DNA of 64,000 bases from an uncultured Collinsella sp. GTDB lineage: Bacteria > Actinomycetota > Coriobacteriia > Coriobacteriales > Coriobacteriaceae. The notes below the pieces were generated by a model. That model made no database searches, was not told where the DNA came from, and worked only from the letters and a program-made list of their open reading frames with translations. The stretch spans positions 62,001 to 126,000 of the forward strand of contig CABRHS010000003.1 of the NCBI GenBank assembly GCA_902470815.1, written 5' to 3'. A program made the translations under genes and the position numbers. Shown here piece after piece: positions 17,001-23,323 of the stretch. Position 1 is the stretch's first letter. Every line of letters starts with the position of its first letter.

Positions 17001-17250
17001 GAGCGGCAACGACCAGAGTGGCCAGGGTGACGAGGGCAACGGTAACGATGGCGGCCAGGGTGACGAGGCCAACGGTAGCGACCGGGGTGACGGCGGCTCG
17101 AACGCCCAGAGTGGCCCCAAGGGTTCCTCGTGCAGCGTGCTGCCCGGTACGGGCGACGCGTCGCCCGCGCTCGCGGTTGGCGCCGTTTGCGTGGGGATCG
17201 TGGTGCTCGCCGTGGCCACCGCTATGCGTCGGTGTGCTCAGTACAAGTGA
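11002..17250 (+). CDS. giant LPxTG-anchored surface protein with beta-helix-like repeats
   Basis: This 2,082-residue exported protein has a signal peptide (core WMAVLVGVLIALTASPAPAHA) and a C-terminal sortase signal, LPGTGD near residue 2047, with a hydrophobic segment and basic tail. In between are repeats typical of right-handed beta-helices in coriobacterial surface proteins, such as GDGGAGIGGG, GNGAAGIGGG and SGGGAGIGG, grouped into large modules that end with a VYG/VYD segment and a (Y/F)PFEV- or FPWKV-like strand. Residues about 1500-1950 are Ig-like/MBG-type strands, followed by a Gly/Asn/Asp linker. Adhesion or glycan binding is inferred. GTG 11002 has GAGAGG seven bases upstream; ATG 10984, six codons earlier, lacks a ribosome site. 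Confidence 0.85.
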   Translation: MKPMHRPGFVAQNYRAGGSSCPAVSAPQGACVVARWMAVLVGVLIALTASPAPAHAASYTTPGGLTVESPQGDRCWDYSEDERILFITADAAGQNPHIKVSGTTSTERIVIMLQGIGQVVDITFRDLHIDASSLSGAAVQWRGGRNSLHDSVSMIRLTLEGKSSLVSPSGYAGFQKDVYHSYKESLLHNWNPGSNILTKPEVGSTDPWLHILGNGTLEATGGDGGAGIGGGEGCRALQIAIGSSDGSSNPTVVATGGNGAAGIGGGRGAYWEGIDESKFGPKTQGTQLYFYSGTVTATGGTYAAGIGGGQYGRGENIWISGGEIKAVNGGDNGNAGAAIGAGAEAGAHNIFVTGGTVHAVAQAHGGFTGGAFQPAYPFGDGSWCNLHFLNDPLLSISGGSVDLSGSWGHTTTTPDGTKHTGVWLDNSRFKNARVEISGGSFGGDYGQPGRTGIGKVYGFTPVADHIVLHNEDPATSERFPWKVEKGMNEFVATGSQTYADGVLTTTGGAATISMRPGVHEAVYDRVVLSGNDTQVTLSGLTITRPSDATGEAGVPVLVAKGGSTTQITLTGINTLKASGEAAGLQLNGTISRNPKIEIDGDGSLEVRGSGGGAGIGGSKGSECGTIQIDGGNIAAYSDGGAAIGSGAGKDTAGDRIILNGGRYADANATLGPVGVGKVYGHSPNANKKPPLSVARNTDPATKGEYPFEIVQSASVGSSLVVYGSGVVQGTDWELEGAELHIKSGKPMTVAMAPDAQMSGIRIVVDEGIKDGAKLTLFDLDLNMRVREAAATEANGGSAIVMHSPATISLSGANEIATGVGGAAIANRSNQLIINGDGSLEAQVRGGAAAIGGDVEHPNGEFITIASGTITVSARGENACAIGAGTDGEPVYWPGDAQEIAITGGRINVIAYGADSPIGGWPAPGAKGPVVTITGGYFADVDAVPGGHEAGVVYDVPMQKGSRLIKTRDEDLAEKYPFEVIPDARAFAVKTPDGKPAEEYVDYTYLDGKLTILSSNDMVIEGVDPAGSPTADRIRVKLASEDETAHLTLRDIHIASKQEPSIELEQGGCDVMLEGSNGIAAQGCEVFLSHGRPVTFDGEGSLTVLGGYDNSYPWGSGNGVLVGGGASESANITFLGGNFEFGNDNSYYGRDVEAYVGSGKTPSIDVRGGSFKIIGADKRLFGTRNGHDGVSITGGAYAKGSTVDHMVYGMPIVMGYHVVEAKVDAEAWYRVERAPLDLVIEGEDLEFGSDWVLDVKHNQVILKTVKPVRISMADELGNPSTDKITPGYTTTRLVSDPGAGQVASVTLDGVKIEGDTEGAPAVEIASGDMNLELAAGSVNKLRGGDNMAALQTGGHAITITSDAQDPGELKAKGGVYSPAIGAGYNGRGAASLTVQGGRVIAIDGERGAALGAGYQATDPVAVTIDGGMFDLRASGGTSYIGAGDKSSSQVEVRLNGGMYADADASFSTGADDPGMVYGLVPAAGTAVVPTDDAAFPAKVLPVGDSTLVPLASEVAYDGLELDLADFVRIPAGTDSDAVTVEWQTADGEPLEKAPSAAGVYKLKISIAEHECGGVFFRPSELVVDVTVAPRVVGLAWSGLTQVVGDAVEVAVTLDGVVPGDDVRAVLEGDRVDTVGTYTARVTGLAGDDAANYAIADDAPRERAYTVSQSGSVVTADADREDGSYEYGDAIKIEGAVAATGKPVADAGEGGSDVEGDGGNAENGDDGSAAASGAPAAAEGDVDAPTSPRVELADAPVELRFGDRVLGTSQLAVDGSFAFEISSVDAGLPLGAPAVLDVLYAGNADVYEGAAQVIVTVDRREIVAGMFAPIEGVMYSGSAHEPQLEIVDGLLTKDDIAVSYKKNLHAGTAKAVVTGMGNFAGTVELPFEIEKAELSYAVEPKWVSVGDKLDVVKAPAVATGVNGETFTGTLTWDVSDDYSFAGNDGDTVILGWTFTLDETADDYESSVLKGTAEFTVKVEPGGGEGGNQGGGGNQGDGNGGDESGNDQSGQGDEGNGNDGGQGDEANGSDRGDGGSNAQSGPKGSSCSVLPGTGDASPALAVGAVCVGIVVLAVATAMRRCAQYK

Positions 17251-17521
17251 CACGCGAGGCGCGCGGGAGCCAACTATTCAGTGAACGGTTGTGATAACGC
17301 GTATTTCTACGCACTTCTATCAGCAAAAACGGCCGTTTGGCGGTATCCGGCGCCGCTGAGGCCGCCCTTGACGGCCTGAGCGTCAAAGAGTAAGAGGGCC
17401 CGTTCAAGAGGGAGTGACGCTGCCCGTTCGACGGGCCCACCACGCGTCAAGGGGCCATCGGGCCTGAACGAAGTTCAGGCCGGGGACTTGAGTCCCTGGC
17501 CTGGGGCCCCTTGGGGTCCTG
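17251..17521. other. convergent intergenic region rich in hairpins
   Basis: No gene is seen in this stretch. It holds nested inverted repeats: GGGCCCGT (17396-17403) with ACGGGCCC (17431-17438); an outer CAAGGGGCC (17448-17456) with GGCCCCTTG (17505-17513), which encloses GGCCTGAAC-GAA-GTTCAGGCC (17461-17481) and GGGAC/GTCCC (17483-17496). A weaker TGATA/TATCA hairpin lies at 17292-17322. The 17448-17513 part could fold as a branched stem with two arms. It probably ends transcription from both convergent genes, although T runs are absent. Confidence 0.6.
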
Positions 17522-19468
17522 TCATTCGGTGGCAATCGGGCCGAGCCGGGGTGTGCAGGCCTGCTTGAGGCCGTCGAGGGCGTGCTGGGCCGCGAGAAGG
17601 CGCGGGTCGCCCCCATCCTCGGGGTGCAGCGGGAGGAACATGCGGACCTGATGGTCTATGAGACCGATGTACTCCTCGGCACCGGCGTCGGAGAGATGGA
17701 TTCCGTCGCCATCGAACAGTTCGCCGCGGTCAGCGCTCTCGCCATACCAATCCACGAGCCGGATGTTCCCGTATCGGCCCGCGGCGTCGGCGAGCACCTG
17801 GTTGTTCGGCTCGCACCAGGGCCGCGCGGCTCGGTTGTTCACAAAGACGACGATGCGCCCCTTGCCGGCGAGCGACATCAGCTCGTCGACGTCCTGGCTT
17901 GAGAACGGGCCGTTAGTGCCCAGGGCGAAGACGGCCACGCGTCCCGCCTGCCCCTGCTCCACAAGACCGCGGTAGATCTCGATGCCGGCGGTGAACTGGC
18001 GATTCATGGCGGCGTCGATGTGGCCGCGGGGGAATGTCCGCATGAAGGCGTCCACGGCGCGAAGCGACACGGAATCGCCGATCATCGTTATGTCGAACGC
18101 GCCCTCGGGCATGTCGGCGGTATCGGCGTGCCCATCTTGAGCGGGTTCGCCGCCCTGGAGAAGGGCTGAGCCCTCTTCGCTGAGAGCGGATGTCGGGGGG
18201 ACGAGCGCGATGCCGCCCAACGCGACCAGGCAGGTCGCTCCGGCGAGCGTCAGGGGAACGGCGTGCCTTTTGGCCCATGAGGGGATGGAGTCGCGATCGT
18301 CGCGAAGGCGCCGCGCCACCGCGCCGAACGCGCCGCGCCGGAACGGCGTCTCTATGAAGCGATAGCTGGCCTCTGAGACGGCGATGACCACGGCGACCTG
18401 CAGCGCGTATATCCACCAGGGCTTCGAGCTGACGTCGCTTGCGGGGTTCATGAGGAGCAGGAGCGGATAGTGCCATAGGTAGATGCCATAGGAGCGCTGG
18501 CCCAGCCAGACGAGCGGCTTCCAGGCGAACAGCCTGCCCACAATGCCCCGTCCGCTCGCGCATGCGCAGACGAGCATGAGGGAGAACAGGGAGGCGAGCA
18601 GGATGCCGCCGCGGTAGGGGAACGCGCTGTAGCCGTTGGTGAAGGCCATGAGGGCGAGCGTGCCCGCAAGCCCCGCGATGCCCAGGAGATCGACGAGCTG
18701 GATTTTCATGACGGGTGCGTGCTCATCCCGCGTGCTCCGGGCGTCCTCGGCGAGGCCGCGCAGGGCGCCTCGGATGGCGTTGGCGATCTCGGTCCGCGGC
18801 GCGATCGCGAGCCAGGCGCCGAGCAGGAGGGAGAACGCGCGCGTGTCGGTTCCGTAATACACGCGGCTTGGATCGACGGCGGGGTTGTAGAGCAGGGCCA
18901 TTTCGAGTGCCGAGAGGGCGGCAAGGGCGAGCGTGGCGCGGCCGATGCGCTTACGCGGCACGCCGTTGCGGAGCGCGATCATGAGAGCGACGGGCCACAC
19001 AAGGTAGAACTGCATCTCGATCGCCAGGGACCAGAAGTGCGTGAGGGGGGAGGGGTCGCCCACCGCGTTGAAGTACGACTGCTGATTGAAGATCTGCCAC
19101 CAGTTGTTGACGAACAGCATGGAGGGGAGGATGTCCGGCCTCATCTTGGTGAGCATCACGTGGTTGAACCCCGTGCACAGCGCGGCCGTGACCACCACCA
19201 CGACGACGATCGCGGGAACGAGGCGCTTGAGCCTGCGCCGCCAAAAGCCCTTGAGGTCGATGCGGCCCGAGCCGTCGAACTCGACGATCAGCAGATGGGT
19301 GATCAAAAAGCCCGACAGGACGAAGAACACCGTGACGCCCTGCATGCCGCCGGGGGCGAGCGAGGGGTTGAGGTGGTAGAGGATGACGGCGGCGACGGCG
19401 AGTGCGCGGATGCCGTCGAGCGCGGGGATATAGCGGCCGCGAGGTCGCGTGTCAGCTGAAGCGATCAA
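17522..19468 (-). CDS. OatA-type membrane acyltransferase with SGNH domain
   Basis: This 648-residue protein has an acyltransferase-3 membrane domain (residues about 10-390, opening RYIPALDGIRALAVAAVILY, with FFVLSGFLIT and SYGIYLWHYPLL) fused to an extracytoplasmic SGNH esterase-like domain (about 450-648). The latter shows the catalytic ITMIGDSVS block and the late DGIHLSDAG Asp/His pair. Such proteins O-acetylate peptidoglycan or envelope glycans (OatA type) and protect against lysozyme; the acceptor here is unknown. TTG 19468 is chosen because AGAGG lies seven bases upstream and conservation begins soon after. An in-frame GTG at 19528 would add 20 residues. The gene runs against the giant surface protein. 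Confidence 0.88.
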   Translation of the reverse strand: MIASADTRPRGRYIPALDGIRALAVAAVILYHLNPSLAPGGMQGVTVFFVLSGFLITHLLIVEFDGSGRIDLKGFWRRRLKRLVPAIVVVVVVTAALCTGFNHVMLTKMRPDILPSMLFVNNWWQIFNQQSYFNAVGDPSPLTHFWSLAIEMQFYLVWPVALMIALRNGVPRKRIGRATLALAALSALEMALLYNPAVDPSRVYYGTDTRAFSLLLGAWLAIAPRTEIANAIRGALRGLAEDARSTRDEHAPVMKIQLVDLLGIAGLAGTLALMAFTNGYSAFPYRGGILLASLFSLMLVCACASGRGIVGRLFAWKPLVWLGQRSYGIYLWHYPLLLLMNPASDVSSKPWWIYALQVAVVIAVSEASYRFIETPFRRGAFGAVARRLRDDRDSIPSWAKRHAVPLTLAGATCLVALGGIALVPPTSALSEEGSALLQGGEPAQDGHADTADMPEGAFDITMIGDSVSLRAVDAFMRTFPRGHIDAAMNRQFTAGIEIYRGLVEQGQAGRVAVFALGTNGPFSSQDVDELMSLAGKGRIVVFVNNRAARPWCEPNNQVLADAAGRYGNIRLVDWYGESADRGELFDGDGIHLSDAGAEEYIGLIDHQVRMFLPLHPEDGGDPRLLAAQHALDGLKQACTPRLGPIATE

Positions 19469-19573
19469 GGATCTGCCTCTTTCGGTGGTATGGGGATGTG
19501 CCGTTAAACGGGATTGTAACGTGCTCACGTGTGTGGCATTTACGCATGCGGTGACTTTTCTGTAAGTGAGCCC

Positions 19574-19616
19574 AAAAAGAGGACGCCCCGCAGGTATCCG
19601 GTACCTGCGGGGCGTC
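19574..19616 (-). terminator. strong terminator after lemA
   Basis: Perfect 15-base arms (GACGCCCCGCAGGTA and TACCTGCGGGGCGTC) surround a short loop, and on the - strand the stem is followed by CTCTTTTTGGG. It lies 23 bases past the lemA stop and separates lemA from the acyltransferase gene. Confidence 0.85.
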
Positions 19617-19639
19617 GGGCGGGCGGATGCCGTGGGATG

Positions 19640-20194
19640 TCAGAACTTGACGTCCGGAACGGAGCGCGCCGCCTCGGCCGCCTCAAAGCCGGTGCGGGGC
19701 TTGAACTGGAAGATGCCGGCGAAGATGTTGCCGGGGAACGTCTGGATACCGTTGTTGTAGTTGAGCACGCAGTCGTTGTAGCTCTGGCGGGCGTAAGAGA
19801 TCTTGTTCTCGGTGTCGTCGAGCGTCGCCTGGAGCTGGATGAAGTTCGCGTTGGCCTTGAGGTCGGGGTAGGCCTCGGCGACCATGAGAAGCTGGCGCAG
19901 CGCCCCGGTGAGGGCGTTGTCCGCCGCCATCTTCTCGTCGGGGGTGACGGCAGACGTGGCGGCGGTGCGGGCCGCCGTCACCGCGTCGAGAGTCTCCTTC
20001 TCGTGAGCGGCATAGCCCTTGACGGTCTCGACCATGTTGGGGATGAGGTCGTTGCGGCGCTGCAGCTGCGTGTCGATGTTCTGCCAGGCGTTGTCCACGC
20101 GGTTGCGCAGCGTGACCAGGTTGTTGTAGATGCCGGCGATCATCATGGCGATCGCGACGATGACGACTATGCCGATGATAAGCGGAAGGCTCAT
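19640..20194 (-). CDS. lemA: LemA family protein
   Basis: The 184-residue protein has one N-terminal membrane segment (LIIGIVVIVAIAMMIAGIY) followed by the LemA core: YNNLVTLRNRVDNAWQNID, QLQRRNDLIPNMVETVKGYA and a C-terminal NYNNGIQTFPGNIFAGIF. LemA proteins are membrane-anchored helical-bundle proteins of uncertain function, often near metalloproteases. ATG 20194 is preceded on the - strand by GGAG at good spacing. An upstream ATG would add 32 unconserved residues. A -10-like TATACT lies at 20247-20252 on the - strand. The length is normal for the family. Confidence 0.93.
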   Translation of the reverse strand: MSLPLIIGIVVIVAIAMMIAGIYNNLVTLRNRVDNAWQNIDTQLQRRNDLIPNMVETVKGYAAHEKETLDAVTAARTAATSAVTPDEKMAADNALTGALRQLLMVAEAYPDLKANANFIQLQATLDDTENKISYARQSYNDCVLNYNNGIQTFPGNIFAGIFQFKPRTGFEAAEAARSVPDVKF

Positions 20195-20340
20195 GCGTGC
20201 TCCATTTCCGCGGAGGCGATCGGGCGCTCCGCTATCGATGCATTCAAGTATACCCGCGTGCGCCCCGACGGCATCCGTTCGTCCGTCCACCGGTTAGTCG
20301 CGCGCATGGCTTGCCATTTCATCATCAAGCATTAGGATAA

Positions 20341-20365
20341 GAGACAAATATCAGATATCTATCTC
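20341..20365. promoter_or_regulatory. imperfect palindrome, candidate TetR operator
   Basis: Half-sites GAGACAAATATC and GATATCTATCTC flank a central A and match as inverted repeats at 10 of 12 positions. The site lies 55 bases before the TetR-family start, in the divergent region between lemA and the regulator, a usual place for autoregulation. Confidence 0.5.
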
Positions 20366-20419
20366 ACTATGCTCATGTGCGCGATAGCGGACATGCGTAG
20401 TGCTGAAGGTGTGATCTAC

Positions 20420-21013
20420 ATGGACTTGCGCATCCAAAAAACGTATCGCTCCCTGCTCGCGGCGTTCACCAAGCTGCTCGAGACGCACCGGTACGAGGAC
20501 GTTACGGTCGCCATGCTGTGCGATGAGGCCATGATTCGGCGCACGACTTTTTACAAGCACTTCGCGGACAAGTCCGAGTTCTTCAGCTTCTTCGTCGACA
20601 GCCTGCGCATCGAGATCACCAAGTACGGAGAGCGCCAGATAGCGGCATCCAAGAGCGATGACGATCTGGAGGGCACCGTCGACGAGGAAGAGGGCCTCGC
20701 GATCCTGCGCGCCCTGGTCGATTTCATGCTCGACCACGAGCGCATGGTGGACAACATCTTCGAGAGCTCGATGAGCGGCATGATGGTGCTCATGATGGCC
20801 GACCGGGTCGCCGAGACCCTGCGCGAGCGGTATCGCGGCAAGTACCATGTGGGGAAGGGCGACCCTGTCACGCTGGCGGCGTCGTCCGAATTCGTCGCGG
20901 GCGGCATCGTGCGCCTGTTCGAGAAGTGGTGGGAGCGCGGCCATGACCCGGAGGGCAAGATAGAACTCATCACGGTCGCCGAGACCATGGTCGCGCGTGT
21001 GCTCAGGTCCTAG
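20420..21013 (+). CDS. TetR/AcrR family transcription regulator
   Basis: This is a 197-residue regulator with an N-terminal TetR HTH domain: IQKTYRSLLAAFTKLLETHRYEDVTVAMLCDEAMIRRTTFYKHFADK is the visible span, including the typical R-x-TFYxHF recognition helix. The remainder is a helical ligand-binding domain ending in a WWERGHDP-containing segment, as in the TetR_C_7-like proteins of Gram-positive bacteria. ATG 20420 has GAAGGTG eight bases away. The target is unknown; the divergent lemA gene and itself are candidates because a palindrome sits between them. tRNA-Ser follows directly. Confidence 0.88.
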   Translation: MDLRIQKTYRSLLAAFTKLLETHRYEDVTVAMLCDEAMIRRTTFYKHFADKSEFFSFFVDSLRIEITKYGERQIAASKSDDDLEGTVDEEEGLAILRALVDFMLDHERMVDNIFESSMSGMMVLMMADRVAETLRERYRGKYHVGKGDPVTLAASSEFVAGGIVRLFEKWWERGHDPEGKIELITVAETMVARVLRS

Positions 21014-21037
21014 GGATGGTATGATTGTCCAGCATGT

Positions 21038-21127
21038 GGAGAGATGGCAGAGCGGTTGAATGCGGCGGTCTTGAAAACCGTTAGGCGTTTGCGCGCCTCG
21101 GGGGTTCGAATCCCCCTCTCTCCGCCA
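21038..21127 (+). tRNA. tRNA-Ser (anticodon TGA)
   Basis: GGAGAGA pairs with TCTCTCC, followed by discriminator G and an encoded CCA. The anticodon loop CTTGAAA gives TGA. A long variable arm (GGCGTTTGCGCGCC) and the T-arm GGGGGTTCGAATCCCCC are present. The total is 90 bases, as expected for a type II serine tRNA. A -10-like TATGAT lies at 21020-21025. Confidence 0.95.
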
Positions 21128-21191
21128 GTTCAGAAGTTCAGGCGAGTCGTTGGCGCGGCTCGCCTTTTTCGTCGCGACGGGGGCGGTTGGC

Positions 21192-23024
21192 ATGACGGTG
21201 GGCTGTTCGGATGACGAGCGCTTCATGCGCGAGGCCTTGGTCGAGGCGTGCGCCGCCGCGGCGGTGGGGGAGGTGCCCATCGGTGCGGTCGTGGTGCACG
21301 AGGGCCGTGTGATCGCCCGCGCCCACAACAGGCGCGAGCTGAACGAGGACCCCTCCGCGCACGCCGAGTTCGCGGCCATGATGGAGGCCTCGCGCGTGCT
21401 GGGACGTTGGCGTCTCACGGGGTGCACCGTCTACGTGACGCTCGAGCCCTGCCTCATGTGCGCAGGGCTCATGGTCAACGCGCGCATCGACCGCTGCGTG
21501 TACGGGGCGGCCGACCCCAAGGGCGGGGCGGTGGGCACGCTCTACGACGTGAGCCGGGACGCGCGCCTCAATCATGCGTTCGAGGTGAGATCGGGCGTGT
21601 TGGGTGACGAATGCGCCGCCGTGTTGAGCGCGTTCTTCCGTGGCTTGCGGGGCCGACCCGGGGGAGGGTCGGGCGCCGCCGGCGCGCGTGGCGCCATGGA
21701 ACCTGCTGCGGCCCATGCTCCGGTGCGCCCACGGCCTGTTGCGTCCCATGCCTCGGCGCGCCAGCAGACGGTTCTCAATCGCGGCGTGGTGCTCGCCATC
21801 GACTCGTTCAAGGGGTCCGCTTCGAGCGAGGAGGTCGAGGCCTGGCTCGCCGAGGGAATGCGCGCGGCCGTCCCCGAGCTGGACATCATCGAGATTCCCG
21901 TGGCGGATGGCGGCGAGGGGACCATGGAGGCGTTCCGGGCCGTGCTCGGCGGCGAGGTGCGGCGCGTTGCGGTGAGCGGCCCCTTTGGGGGGATGCGCGA
22001 CGCGGCCTATCTCGCGGTCTGCGCGGACGGCAACGATCTTGAGAGACCGGGCGCCCCGCTTGCCGTGATCGAGATGGCGCAGGCGGCGGGAATCGCGGCG
22101 TCGCCGTGCACGAACGACTCGGCGCTCGCGGCGACCACGCGCGGCGTGGGCGAGCTCCTGCTTGCGGCCGTGGCCGCCGGGGCGAGGACGGTGTACGTCG
22201 GGCTGGGGGGCAGCGCCACCACCGATGGCGGCGCGGGCATGCTGCAGGCCCTCGGCGCGCGCCTGCTGGATGGCGCCGGCAACGAGGTCGGCCCGGGTCT
22301 CGCCGGATTGGGGGATGTCGCCTCGATAGATCTGTCCACCGCGCTCGATGCCCTTGCCGGCGCGAAGATCTGCGTGCTGAGCGATGTGAGAAGCCCGCTC
22401 GTGGGCGCGCGCGGCGCCGTGCGCGTGTTCGGCCCGCAAAAGGGGCTGGGGACGGGCCTTGGGCAGGGGGAGCGGGAGGAGCTTCTGTCTGCGTGCGACC
22501 GCTCCATGGCGGTGTACGCCGGCCGGCTCACGGCGGCTCGCGATGCCCTGGACGGCACGCCTCTGCAGGTGGCGGCTCCGGGCGCGCGTCCCAAGTCGCT
22601 CGGGGGCGTGCCGGGCGCCGGCGCGGCGGGCGGTTTGGGCGCCGCCTTCCTGGCTTTGGGCGCGGAGCTCACCTCGGGCGTGGATGCTCTGCTCGACCTC
22701 GTGGAGTTCGACGAGCTCGCGCGCGGGGCCCGCGCCGTCGTGACGGGCGAGGGATCCATCGATGCGCAGACGGCTGAGGGCAAGGTTCCCGTCGGCGTGG
22801 CGCGCCGGGCCAAGCATGCTCGCGCGGATGTGCCCGTTTACGCTGTGTGCGGCTCGCGTGCGGCGGACCTCGGGTCCGCATACGCCGCGGGCATCGACGC
22901 CGTGCTGCCGATCGGGAAGGGCCCCCAATCCCTCGAGGAGGCGATCAAGCCGCGGAATGCGCGAGAGAACCTCGTCGCCACCGGAGAGACCCTCGCGCGT
23001 TTGATTGCGCGATCTTCGCGCTAG
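21192..23024 (+). CDS. TadA tRNA adenosine deaminase fused to glycerate kinase
   Basis: One 610-residue frame joins two enzymes. Residues 1-155 are TadA-like (A34 to inosine in tRNA): zinc/catalytic H57-A-E59 and P-C87-L-M-C90, with the usual NRRELNEDPSAHAEF context. A Gly/Pro/Ala linker (about 160-196) leads into a complete glycerate kinase (GarK/GlxK type, about 197-605) with VVLAIDSFKGS, VADGGEGTMEAF, GLGGSATTDGGAGMLQALG and AVVTGEGSIDAQT. Both halves are full length with intact motifs. A fused product is unusual because the two activities are unrelated. ATG 21192 excludes 14 residues of an earlier in-frame start. The sequence shows no stop or frame shift between the parts. Confidence 0.85.
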   Translation: MTVGCSDDERFMREALVEACAAAAVGEVPIGAVVVHEGRVIARAHNRRELNEDPSAHAEFAAMMEASRVLGRWRLTGCTVYVTLEPCLMCAGLMVNARIDRCVYGAADPKGGAVGTLYDVSRDARLNHAFEVRSGVLGDECAAVLSAFFRGLRGRPGGGSGAAGARGAMEPAAAHAPVRPRPVASHASARQQTVLNRGVVLAIDSFKGSASSEEVEAWLAEGMRAAVPELDIIEIPVADGGEGTMEAFRAVLGGEVRRVAVSGPFGGMRDAAYLAVCADGNDLERPGAPLAVIEMAQAAGIAASPCTNDSALAATTRGVGELLLAAVAAGARTVYVGLGGSATTDGGAGMLQALGARLLDGAGNEVGPGLAGLGDVASIDLSTALDALAGAKICVLSDVRSPLVGARGAVRVFGPQKGLGTGLGQGEREELLSACDRSMAVYAGRLTAARDALDGTPLQVAAPGARPKSLGGVPGAGAAGGLGAAFLALGAELTSGVDALLDLVEFDELARGARAVVTGEGSIDAQTAEGKVPVGVARRAKHARADVPVYAVCGSRAADLGSAYAAGIDAVLPIGKGPQSLEEAIKPRNARENLVATGETLARLIARSSR

Positions 23025-23047
23025 ACGCGGGCGCCATAAGCGGCTAC

Positions 23048-23053
23048 TATAGT
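23048..23053 (+). promoter_or_regulatory. -10 element TATAGT for SRP RNA
   Basis: TATAGT lies about 17-22 bases before the first paired base of the SRP RNA, a fitting distance for its transcription start. No clear -35 is seen. Confidence 0.5.
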
Positions 23054-23069
23054 CAAACACGCCTCGCGC

Positions 23070-23166
23070 GTTCGATGGGTTCGGGTGACGATATGTTCCG
23101 AACCTGGTCAGGTCCGGAAGGAAGCAGCCATAAGGAGCCTCTGACGGGCACCCGTTCCCATCGAGC
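23070..23166 (+). ncRNA. ffs: signal recognition particle RNA, small bacterial type (4.5S)
   Basis: The segment contains the invariant SRP domain IV core, GGTCAGGTCCGGAAGGAAGC, with its GGAA tetraloop. The outer helix is visible: TCGATGGG pairs with CCCATCGA, then CGGGTG pairs with CACCCG. The ends were set from this pairing, and a T run follows at 23176-23180. The RNA joins Ffh to target membrane proteins to the translocon. Confidence 0.93.
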
Positions 23167-23323
23167 ACACGGGGCGTTTTTCTATGCCGGGCCCCGTACG
23201 GTCGCCTGCGCACGCCGTGTTCGCGCGTTCGCCTCCCGTCTGGCCCGGAGCCGCGCATGCGGCGGTACAATACGGGGCGATGCCCCCGGGCGCCAAGCGC
23301 CCTGTACCTCAGGATCCACCTGC

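Noticed and set aside
21038..21127. tRNA-Ser as an integration site of a mobile element
   Set aside because: No integrase, phage gene or repeated 3' tRNA end is seen downstream.
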